Positions 1 through 7,872 of a stretch of 64,000 nucleotides of DNA are shown piece after piece. The DNA lies in NCBI GenBank assembly GCA_964415055.1, contig CAYPZD010000007.1, positions 1 to 64,000 on the forward strand, written 5' to 3'. A program made the translations under genes and the position numbers. Under the pieces are notes generated by a model. It made no database searches and had not been told where the DNA came from. It saw only the letters and a program-made list of their open reading frames with translations. This DNA comes from AAA164-E04 sp964415055. Lineage in GTDB: Bacteria > Verrucomicrobiota > Verrucomicrobiia > Limisphaerales > AAA164-E04. Each line of letters opens with the position of its first letter. Positions within the stretch are counted from its first letter, which is position 1.

Positions 1-19
1 TTTTTGCAAACGCAGCTAC
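1..19 (-). repeat. REP-like unit, cut by window edge
   Basis: Read on the minus strand this starts GTAGCTGCG and continues into TTTGCAAAAA. It closely resembles the unit at 39-58 in the same orientation, with heads about 39 bases apart. The GTAG head is typical of REP elements, but the hairpin cannot be judged because the window starts inside it. Confidence 0.35.
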
Positions 20-38
20 TTTTTTGGAAAAAGGTCCA

Positions 39-58
39 CGCTTTTGGAAGCGCAGCTA
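39..58 (-). repeat. REP-like unit overlapping the ispF stop codon
   Basis: Minus-strand sequence ATAGCTG followed by the hairpin CGCTT-CCAA-AAGCG (5 bp stem, 4 nt loop). The head is ATAG instead of GTAG, and its TAG is the stop codon of ispF. A sister copy lies at 1-19. Assignment to a REP family is inference from the head plus palindrome and the presence of similar units elsewhere in the window. Confidence 0.4.
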
Positions 59-538
59 TTCTTCTTTGATGTCGATGCTGGCGACGGCCATGGCGGCGAT
101 GCCTTCGCCTCGGCCGATGAAGCCGATGCGTTCGTTGGTGGTGGCTTTGAGGCCTATTTTGTTGGGGTTGATCTCCAGGCATTCCGCGATGCGGAATTTC
201 ATTTCCTTGGTATGCGGATTGACCTTGGGTTCTTCGGCAATGACGGTGATGTCAATGTTGGCGATGGTTCCCTGATGCAGCTTGACGTGGCGTCCGGCTT
301 CTTTGAGGAAGAGGGTGCTGGGTGCGTTTTTCCACCGGGGATCGGTGTTCGGAAAAAATTGACCGATGTCGGATTCGCCCAGGGCTCCGAAGATGGCGTC
401 ACAGAGCGCGTGCAAGACAACGTCCGCATCGGAGTGGCCATCGAGTCCTTTGTCGTGTGGGATTTCGACTCCCCCAAGGACCAGTTTGCGGCCCTCGGCA
501 AGGCGGTGCACATCATATCCAATTCCAACGCGTGACAT
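56..538 (-). CDS. ispF: 2-C-methyl-D-erythritol 2,4-cyclodiphosphate synthase
   Basis: Cytoplasmic enzyme of the non-mevalonate (MEP) isoprenoid pathway. It cyclises CDP-methylerythritol 2-phosphate to the 2,4-cyclodiphosphate with release of CMP and works as a homotrimer with one metal per active site. The 160 residues match the usual length. Visible family motifs are GIGYDVHRL at the N-terminus (metal-binding Asp and His), GHSDADVVLHA, DIGQFFPNTD, and the C-terminal KATTNERIGFIGRGEGIAA segment. The ATG start gives the canonical MSRVGIGYDVH beginning. It sits 22 nt beyond a strong minus-strand terminator, so it must have its own promoter in the A/T-rich gap or depend on read-through. Its TAG stop lies inside a REP-like repeat. 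Confidence 0.96.
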   Translation of the reverse strand: MSRVGIGYDVHRLAEGRKLVLGGVEIPHDKGLDGHSDADVVLHALCDAIFGALGESDIGQFFPNTDPRWKNAPSTLFLKEAGRHVKLHQGTIANIDITVIAEEPKVNPHTKEMKFRIAECLEINPNKIGLKATTNERIGFIGRGEGIAAMAVASIDIKEE

Positions 539-559
539 ATTTTTGCTATATTTAAAATA

Positions 560-591
560 AAACAGCGGAATCCGTGTGGATTCCGCTGTTT
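560..591 (-). terminator. Intrinsic terminator of the ACIII/cytochrome operon
   Basis: Perfect inverted repeat with a 14 bp stem (arms AAACAGCGGAATCC and GGATTCCGCTGTTT) and a 4 nt loop. On the minus strand it is followed by TTATTTTAAAT. It lies 15 nt after the last gene of the operon (stop at 607) and just before ispF. Confidence 0.85.
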
Positions 592-606
592 GTTAAAACT
601 AGTTGT

Positions 607-1233
607 TTACTGCACCTCGACCGGCAGTGCCAGGAGCTCAGCTGCCGACCAGGAGCGACCACGGTCACCCGATTCAGCACGAACGGCGGCGGCTTCTTCA
701 GGTGTACAGATACTGGCTTCGTTGCCCCAAGTGTTGCGAATGTAAGATACAACCGCTGCCAAGTCAGCATCGGAAGCGATCACATCTCCAAGTGGAGGCA
801 TGGCAGCATTCCAACTCTGCCCGTTGACTTCCATTGGTCCATTCAAACCATTCAGCACGATGCGTAAGATACGGTTAGGCCCGTCGGTATTCACCCAATC
901 GGAACCCGCCAATGGTGGAAACTGTCCAGGAGCCCCCATACCGGAAGCCTGGTGACAGGGTAAACAAACATTCCTGTAAATATCCGCACCACGTTTGATG
1001 GGATCATCTCCGCTTCCTGGCTGGACATCAGCCACAACTTCATAGGAATTGTAGGGTCCGTAAACGTATCGGTTGAATCCGCCGGCATTCGTGTTGAGAT
1101 AGTTCATACCCCAGTAAGCGAGGAGAATGGCGATGACGAAGAGGATCACCGGCACAGGCGCGTTGTGAAAACCTGGTTCGCGGTCCTCAGCGTGCTTTTT
1201 CTTGGGCGTGTTTTTCTTGGATTTTGCGCTCAT
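607..1233 (-). CDS. Membrane-anchored monohaem cytochrome c (CcoP-like position)
   Basis: A 208-residue c-type cytochrome. It has a lysine-rich cytoplasmic N-terminus, one membrane segment at about residues 26-46, then a periplasmic cytochrome c domain. The haem motif is CLPCH (C90, C93, H94) and the likely axial methionine is M145 in AAMPPLGD. It overlaps the preceding CcoO-like gene by 4 nt (ATGA), so the two are translationally coupled. The position after CcoN- and CcoO-like genes suggests the role of CcoP, but only one haem motif is present whereas CcoP has two. It probably shuttles electrons between the ACIII-linked complex and a terminal oxidase or soluble cytochrome c. Last gene of the operon, followed by a strong terminator. 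Confidence 0.82.
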   Translation of the reverse strand: MSAKSKKNTPKKKHAEDREPGFHNAPVPVILFVIAILLAYWGMNYLNTNAGGFNRYVYGPYNSYEVVADVQPGSGDDPIKRGADIYRNVCLPCHQASGMGAPGQFPPLAGSDWVNTDGPNRILRIVLNGLNGPMEVNGQSWNAAMPPLGDVIASDADLAAVVSYIRNTWGNEASICTPEEAAAVRAESGDRGRSWSAAELLALPVEVQ

Positions 1234-2120
1234 TGGGCCTGCTCCGTTTCGGAATTGTTATCTTCGCTGCTTTCAGCTTGGGTGAATAGGTAAGGGGCTT
1301 CGAATACCGGGTTGTCGATTCGAAGGCTCAAAAGGTAATCAACCAGTGAGTTGGCTTCGGGTTTTGGAACCACTTCCATGCCTTCCGCCGGGGCAAATTC
1401 GCCTTCCAAAGGAAGTGCATCAGGTGAAGGTTCCCCGTCGATTTCCTGTGTTTCGAAAAGATAGGGATACGCTGGCATGATGGAACCGGCCACCACTGTG
1501 TGTGGATGATAAAGGTGCAGCAAGTGCCACTCACGATCCGTCAGGCGAGAACCGACATTGGCCAGGTCGGGACCGATACGCTGATTACCCAGTAACAAGG
1601 GTTGATCATACAGGTAATCCAACCCGACCGTTTGACGAGGTCCCCAACCACGTTCGATATCGGGGCCCAAAGGACGAATATTTGCCGCAACCTTGGCTCC
1701 ACTGTCCTTGAACAATTTCAGGATATGATCCGCCATTTCCTTTTTCACACCCTCACGGATGGTGATAGGCGCTTTGGCAACCAGGTCGGTGGCTTCCTGT
1801 TCACTGAGGGAGCGGTTGGCCTGTTGAACGAGTGCTATCACGGAGTTGGTGAAGTCGCCCGCATCGTTCAGAACCATATCGAATTCGAATCCGGTCTGGC
1901 GAATCTGCTGGGTGTGACATGAGGCACAACCGGCGGCGCGATAAACATCCTTGCCACGTTCGGCGAGTCCGCCACGTGGGGATGGATAATGACGTCCCAA
2001 TTCCTTGACGACACGGGTGGACTGGCTACCCAGTTGAACCTGCGGCAACATGACGAAGCCGATCCAGGAAACAGCCATGGCGCATAGAACGCCTAGAAAT
2101 AAAGTAGGGCCTTGATTCAT
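1230..2120 (-). CDS. CcoO-like monohaem cytochrome c (cbb3 oxidase subunit II family)
   Basis: A 296-residue homologue of the cbb3 oxidase subunit CcoO (about 200 residues in typical oxidases). It has an N-terminal membrane anchor (about residues 5-26), then GKDVYRAAGCASCHTQQIR carrying the haem c site C65/C68/H69. The family segments LLGNQRIGPDLANVGSRLTD and HLYHPHTVVAGSIMPAYPY follow, with M215 the expected axial ligand. Between the haem motif and GWGPR (about residues 80-157) lies an insertion of roughly 80 residues, rich in charged residues, that I do not know from classical CcoO. It starts 2 nt after the CcoN-like gene and overlaps the next cytochrome by 4 nt. The haem site is intact although the partner subunit I has lost its metal ligands. 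Confidence 0.85.
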   Translation of the reverse strand: MNQGPTLFLGVLCAMAVSWIGFVMLPQVQLGSQSTRVVKELGRHYPSPRGGLAERGKDVYRAAGCASCHTQQIRQTGFEFDMVLNDAGDFTNSVIALVQQANRSLSEQEATDLVAKAPITIREGVKKEMADHILKLFKDSGAKVAANIRPLGPDIERGWGPRQTVGLDYLYDQPLLLGNQRIGPDLANVGSRLTDREWHLLHLYHPHTVVAGSIMPAYPYLFETQEIDGEPSPDALPLEGEFAPAEGMEVVPKPEANSLVDYLLSLRIDNPVFEAPYLFTQAESSEDNNSETEQAQ

Positions 2121-2122
2121 GA

Positions 2123-3589
2123 TTATTTCGAACCTTTCTTGGATTGAGATTTACCGGAGTCGCCACCCTGTCCTGCGAGACCGCAGCAATTGAGCAGGCA
2201 ACCGGAATAAGTTCTCCAGAACAGGCAGGACACATTCCATACCAGCAGCAAGGCGGCAATGGTCACCAGGAGTTCACCCACGGTGCTCATGCGAATGAAT
2301 GGAGCAATGCCGCCACGGACGATATCCATGAAGGGCATGTCGGGATTGGTCAATCCCTTGCCATGCTTCCAGCCACCGAACAAGAAAGCAACAGCTACCA
2401 GCAGCACACCCACGGCGTATGTCCAGAAAGTAGCAGTCCAACGTCCGGGACTGGACCATTGGGTTCCCGAGACTTTCGGCAGGAACAGATAGATGGCAGC
2501 CAATAAGCCGGCTCCAACGAATCCATAGAGTTGAAGCCATTTGAGTCCTGGTAAAAACAATGTGAACTGAACGACCTCGGCAATCGTTTCACGAGAGGCC
2601 CATGCGGTCAGCAAAGCTGCGGCCAGTCCGGAAGCCAGAGAAAGGTAAAGGAACTTGATTCCCAGAGCGTCCGACTTGGCTCCCCCACCCTCGATGGTTC
2701 GATAAATGTTGTAAGCCAGAACGATCCAGGCAAACGCGACAAACACACTACAAACGGTGCTCAATGCCCCGACCCAGGAAGGAAGGGTTTGTCCCGGAAG
2801 GATTCCTGCGAAACTTCCAAAGATCAACAGCACCCAGAATGCGAACATGGAAAGGTAGCCGTTATAAAGATCGCGCTTGGCCAACTTGGGAATCAGGTAT
2901 TGCAACAAAGCGATTCCGATAAACCCGAGCACCACCACGTTCAATCCGGAAGCATACCAGCCGTCGATGACCACCTGGGTGACACCACGAACAGGAGATC
3001 CAACCAGCAGGCAGCTGGCTGCACTGAAGATCCAAGGGAACCAGAAAAGAGCGGCAAAGATGAACCATTGAGAAGGATACAAGTCGCGCACTTGTCGTTT
3101 GTGAAAAGTGACCAGTGCAATACCACCGATGAGCGTGTATGCTGCAAACAACATCGGTAGCGCATAACCGGGCATTTCAAGGTAAGCCATCCCGGTGGAA
3201 TGACCGGCCATAATACCAACGATTCCAACCAACACCCCAATATTCCAAAGAGTCGCCCCGATGTACAGGTAGCCTGGTGCCACGAGCTTGACCTGCCCCA
3301 TGCGCATCGTCATCCACAGCAATGCGGCAAAGCCTGCCTGCAGAGCGAATCCATAGACGACGGCATTGAGTGCTGCGGGCACCATGGTGCCGTAGGTCAC
3401 CCATGAGCAACTTGCCAGGAAGGTTGGTGAGTGCATCTTGATGGATGCAATGAGTGAAAAGATGCTTCCAAGTAACAGCCATGTGACTGCTTTGCTCGCT
3501 AGAAATAGCGTGGGAAACCGATAAGAGCGGTCGATATCCGACCAGTCAGAAGGTGATTTTGATGATTGATTCGCGTCCATGGCGTTCAA
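2123..3589 (-). CDS. cbb3-type oxidase subunit I homologue lacking all haem/Cu ligands
   Basis: A 488-residue protein with about 12 membrane segments. It aligns by eye with CcoN over most of its length, including the stretch VLGFIGIALLQYLIPKLAKR, against the CcoN region after helix VI. The metal-binding histidines are all replaced. The low-spin haem b ligand in CcoN's RPLHTNAV is A73 (VPAALNAV). The CuB ligand of WWYGHN is S214 (GWYASG). The CuB pair of AGPHH is L264/P265 (AGILPG). The haem b3/b pair of GHVHAG is L352/L354 (WLQLYG). It therefore should not bind haem b, haem b3 or CuB and cannot reduce oxygen. The gene lies between the ACIII genes and two c-type cytochromes. I infer a membrane scaffold; calling it a working oxidase subunit would be wrong. 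Confidence 0.82.
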   Translation of the reverse strand: MNAMDANQSSKSPSDWSDIDRSYRFPTLFLASKAVTWLLLGSIFSLIASIKMHSPTFLASCSWVTYGTMVPAALNAVVYGFALQAGFAALLWMTMRMGQVKLVAPGYLYIGATLWNIGVLVGIVGIMAGHSTGMAYLEMPGYALPMLFAAYTLIGGIALVTFHKRQVRDLYPSQWFIFAALFWFPWIFSAASCLLVGSPVRGVTQVVIDGWYASGLNVVVLGFIGIALLQYLIPKLAKRDLYNGYLSMFAFWVLLIFGSFAGILPGQTLPSWVGALSTVCSVFVAFAWIVLAYNIYRTIEGGGAKSDALGIKFLYLSLASGLAAALLTAWASRETIAEVVQFTLFLPGLKWLQLYGFVGAGLLAAIYLFLPKVSGTQWSSPGRWTATFWTYAVGVLLVAVAFLFGGWKHGKGLTNPDMPFMDIVRGGIAPFIRMSTVGELLVTIAALLLVWNVSCLFWRTYSGCLLNCCGLAGQGGDSGKSQSKKGSK

Positions 3590-3622
3590 TAATTCAACAA
3601 TTTATTCTACCCTGAATGGGGT

Positions 3623-4009
3623 TTATTCAAATGCGCTGGGTGCTTCGGGAGGAGGAGGCGGAACGAAGGTGGCTTCTTTCATGCGCTCAATCATTTTGGC
3701 GCGTCCTTCGCTTGGATTGCTCCATTCCTTGACGGTGAGTTCCATGGCACGTTCGATGGGTACGCGCACAAAGCCCTTTTCCTTATCCTGCCATCCGTAT
3801 TCGCTCAAAACAGGACCAACCGCTTCCTGAACCGATTTTAAGTTGTCCGCCCGTTCAGCGGCGCGATTAGCGGAGATGGATGCGGGTTGCGTGTATTGTT
3901 TGGTTGCCCAAATGAGGAAGGCAACGATGCAGAACGTTGCCAAAAACACCACAAAATACAGGAATGCGGCGCCTTTGTTTTTGGGTTGTGAAATGCTGTG
4001 TGTTCTCAT
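3623..4009 (-). CDS. Small single-pass membrane protein of the respiratory operon
   Basis: A 128-residue protein I cannot assign to a named family. It has a basic N-terminus, one membrane segment at about residues 13-35, then a soluble part containing LSEYGWQDKEKGFVRVPIER and a C-terminal PPPPPEAPS tail. It sits between actF (28 nt) and the CcoN-like gene (33 nt) on the same strand. It is therefore likely an accessory or assembly subunit of the ACIII-cytochrome supercomplex. The topology suggests a C-terminal domain in the periplasm. No haem or metal motif is visible. Confidence 0.6.
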   Translation of the reverse strand: MRTHSISQPKNKGAAFLYFVVFLATFCIVAFLIWATKQYTQPASISANRAAERADNLKSVQEAVGPVLSEYGWQDKEKGFVRVPIERAMELTVKEWSNPSEGRAKMIERMKEATFVPPPPPEAPSAFE

Positions 4010-4036
4010 GAATCAGTATTTCTTCAATTGCTTCGA

Positions 4037-5284
4037 TCAGGCTTTGGCGGACTTGGTCTTGGAGTCAGCCTCGGATTCAAGTTCGACATACACACCCATC
4101 GCTTCGGCGATGCGGGGATCGCGCTGTGGGAATGGCGGATGTGCGATGAATGATTTGAGGAATTGCTTGCTCAACAAACCTGCCATGAACGCCAAAGCAG
4201 CGATGCTTTGGACAAATCCCCCAAGGGAGATGCCGTGTCCTTCCGGATCGATCACTGGTTTGATGTTGTAAGTCATGTCAGTGAAATGCATCAACCAGGC
4301 CCAAATGGCCATCGGCCCCATGATGGTCAGGGTCTTCTTCACATCGATGCGCAACATGGTCAGGAAAGGCACAAAGAAGTGACCGAAGATAAGCAATATT
4401 CCCATGCTCCAGTAAATGCCGTTTTCACGTTTTACATACCAGAATGTTTCCTCGGGAACGGCTGCGTTCCAGATCAGGAAATACTGGGAAAAATGAATAT
4501 AGGCATAGAAAACAGTGAACGCGAAAAACAAGGTCCCGATGTCTTTGAAGGTGGTTTCACGCATGACAGGTGCCAAATGTCCGGTTCGTTGCAGGACTGC
4601 AGACATCAGGTAAGCAGTGGCCAAGGTGGTCCAGACACTGCCGGCGAAGTAGTAAACACCATACATGGTTGAGAACCACTGATGCTCCAGCGATTTCATC
4701 CAGTAGATCACTCCAAGCGTCAAAGAGAACGCGAAGATGAAGATACCCCCTGCAGCCAACTTGCGCAGCGAGTGAGTGTGCGTTGCCGCTCCGGCTTCAT
4801 CTTGAGCAAGCGAATGCTTGCGAAGACTGTTTGACAACCATGTCCAGATAACAAAGAGCAACAATGAAACAACCACAAATGCCGGTATGTTAAAGAGGGC
4901 ATGTTTGACATGCAAAGCATGGTCAGTATGCGGATCCGCACTCATCCAGGGGTAAATCTGTTTACAGAATACCAGAATAGGCAGGAACAACAACCCCATC
5001 CAAGGAGCCAGACAAGCCATGTGCTCAAGAAAACGCCTGATCGGCACCATCCAGTATGCGTCAAATAAGTGATGCAAGATCACCAGAAACATCGAACCCA
5101 GCACGATACTGAGGAAAAACATGAATCCGGTGAGGTAACTGTAGTAAAACTGTTCGCGCCAAGCGGGCAGCAGCAAACCGATGATCAACCCAATACCGCC
5201 GCCCAACATCAATTTGTTGGGGAGGTTGGCGTATTTGGCCAAATCCAAGGTTGGTGTAGGTGTGTTGTTCGATTCGGAACTCAT
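4037..5284 (-). CDS. actF: Alternative complex III, membrane subunit ActF
   Basis: A polytopic membrane protein (415 residues, about 10 membrane helices) in the place of ActF, the second NrfD-like quinone-site subunit of ACIII. Characteristic stretches are KLMLGGGIGLIIGLLLPAW, FFAFTVFYAYIHFSQYFLIW and YVKRENGIYWSMGILL. I chose the ATG at 5284 because it gives a polar N-terminus directly before the first helix and starts 5 nt after the actE stop. A longer in-frame extension to 5386 would run into actE. ActF pairs with ActC in the membrane; one of the two binds menaquinol or ubiquinol for oxidation. The gene continues the actABCDE order without interruption. Confidence 0.88.
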   Translation of the reverse strand: MSSESNNTPTPTLDLAKYANLPNKLMLGGGIGLIIGLLLPAWREQFYYSYLTGFMFFLSIVLGSMFLVILHHLFDAYWMVPIRRFLEHMACLAPWMGLLFLPILVFCKQIYPWMSADPHTDHALHVKHALFNIPAFVVVSLLLFVIWTWLSNSLRKHSLAQDEAGAATHTHSLRKLAAGGIFIFAFSLTLGVIYWMKSLEHQWFSTMYGVYYFAGSVWTTLATAYLMSAVLQRTGHLAPVMRETTFKDIGTLFFAFTVFYAYIHFSQYFLIWNAAVPEETFWYVKRENGIYWSMGILLIFGHFFVPFLTMLRIDVKKTLTIMGPMAIWAWLMHFTDMTYNIKPVIDPEGHGISLGGFVQSIAALAFMAGLLSKQFLKSFIAHPPFPQRDPRIAEAMGVYVELESEADSKTKSAKA

Positions 5285-5289
5285 AGGTC

Positions 5290-5904
5290 TTAGTTTTGAA
5301 GGGCTGCTTGTTGCGGTTCGGGCACATCGTCCATTTTGGACAACCGGCTGCGCTGAAGCGCACGTAGATAGGCGATGATCGCCCAACGGTCTTCGATCTT
5401 GACGTTGGCTCCATAGGAACCCATCAGATTCTTACCGTGTGTAATCGTATTGAAGATCTCACCGTCGGTCATTTCGACGAGGCGTGGATCATGGAAGTTG
5501 GCGACGGCCACCATACCGTATTTGGTGGTGATACCTTTGCCATCTCCGGCTGCGCCATGGCAGGGAGCACATGAAATGTTGTAGCGTTCCTGACCACGAG
5601 CCATTACGGCTTCAGTGATGTCCACTGGGCTAACGTCCACCCAGTTGGTGGAACCGCTGATGCGACCGGTGTTCAACGGAATGTCCTGATAAGGCATACC
5701 GCGGGCAATGGTTCCTTCCACGTAGGGTTGGGAACTGCGCTGGTTGCCGAAGAACCGGTTGGGTTCCTGCGGGCGCAATTTCATCTGCCGATCCATGTCG
5801 GGAAAGACTTCGATAGGTGGCTTGCGTGTGATCTCTCCACGGAAACCGGCTATGCCGATAAAGGCCACTATCGCCAGAATATAAAGTGTCAAAAAGTATC
5901 GCAT
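5290..5904 (-). CDS. actE: Alternative complex III, monohaem cytochrome c ActE
   Basis: A 204-residue membrane-anchored cytochrome c. One hydrophobic segment (about residues 3-21 of MRYFLTLYILAIVAFIGIAG) is followed by a periplasmic domain with a single haem motif, ISCAPCHGAAGDGKG. The likely axial methionine is in KNLMGSYG. In ACIII, ActE takes electrons from the ActA/ActB branch and hands them to the oxidase or soluble cytochrome. The ATG at 5904 starts 2 nt after the actD stop; a longer frame to 5997 overlaps actD and lacks a membrane-protein-like N-terminus. Unlike the lipoprotein ActE of some Bacteroidota it has no lipobox cysteine, so anchoring should be by the helix. Confidence 0.9.
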   Translation of the reverse strand: MRYFLTLYILAIVAFIGIAGFRGEITRKPPIEVFPDMDRQMKLRPQEPNRFFGNQRSSQPYVEGTIARGMPYQDIPLNTGRISGSTNWVDVSPVDITEAVMARGQERYNISCAPCHGAAGDGKGITTKYGMVAVANFHDPRLVEMTDGEIFNTITHGKNLMGSYGANVKIEDRWAIIAYLRALQRSRLSKMDDVPEPQQAALQN

Positions 5905-5905
5905 C

Positions 5906-6444
5906 CTAGTCCTCCACCATCTCCATGTGTTTGCAACCTGCTGATTCAAGCAGTTCCCGTGTCTCCGCTTCCGAGTAACGTGGATCAGCGGTTTCAATAA
6001 TCACGTAGAACTTGTCATGCGTCGCTCCCTTGAAACGACGGTTCTTAAGCAAGGGATGGTAAAGTTTTGGCAGTCGATTCAGGAACAGCATGCCGAAAAT
6101 CGCTCCGAATGCGGATAACAGAATCGTCATTTCGTATACCACCGGAAACGGAAACATCGGACTGAACAGTGGTTTACCACCCACGACAACCGGGTAGTCG
6201 AAGCTGTTCATGAACCACACCATCAGGTAACCCAAAGTGAACCCGGTTGCGCCTCCACAGAATGAGAACCAACCCACTTTGGAGTTTTTCAATCCCATGG
6301 CGTCGTCCATGCCGTGAACAGGGAACGGCGTGTGCACGTCCCAACGGCTGAAGCCGGCGTCTCTGATTTTTTCCGCGGCATGCATGGCATCCGCCGGTGT
6401 TTCGAATTCGGCCAACAGACCGTATGCTTGGCTATAATCAGTCA

Positions 6445-6445
<1 letters not shown>
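5906..6445 (-). CDS. actD: Alternative complex III, membrane subunit ActD (DUF3341)
   Basis: A 179-residue DUF3341 protein. It has an N-terminal cytoplasmic domain (YGLLAEFETPADAMHAAEKI, WDVHTPFPVHGMDDAMGL), two membrane helices at about residues 60-82 and 103-124, and a cytoplasmic C-terminus ending in a ferredoxin-fold-like segment. ActD is a small integral subunit that packs against ActC in ACIII structures. The start overlaps the actC stop at position 6445, so the genes are tightly coupled. Confidence 0.93.

Positions 6446-7871
<1,426 letters not shown>

Positions 7872-7872
<1 letters not shown>

Noticed and set aside
2123..3589. Interpretation of the CcoN-like gene as a decayed pseudogene
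   Set aside because: The frame is intact over 488 codons, membrane segments and loops are kept, and spacing to coupled partners is tight; selective loss of only ligand residues argues for altered function.
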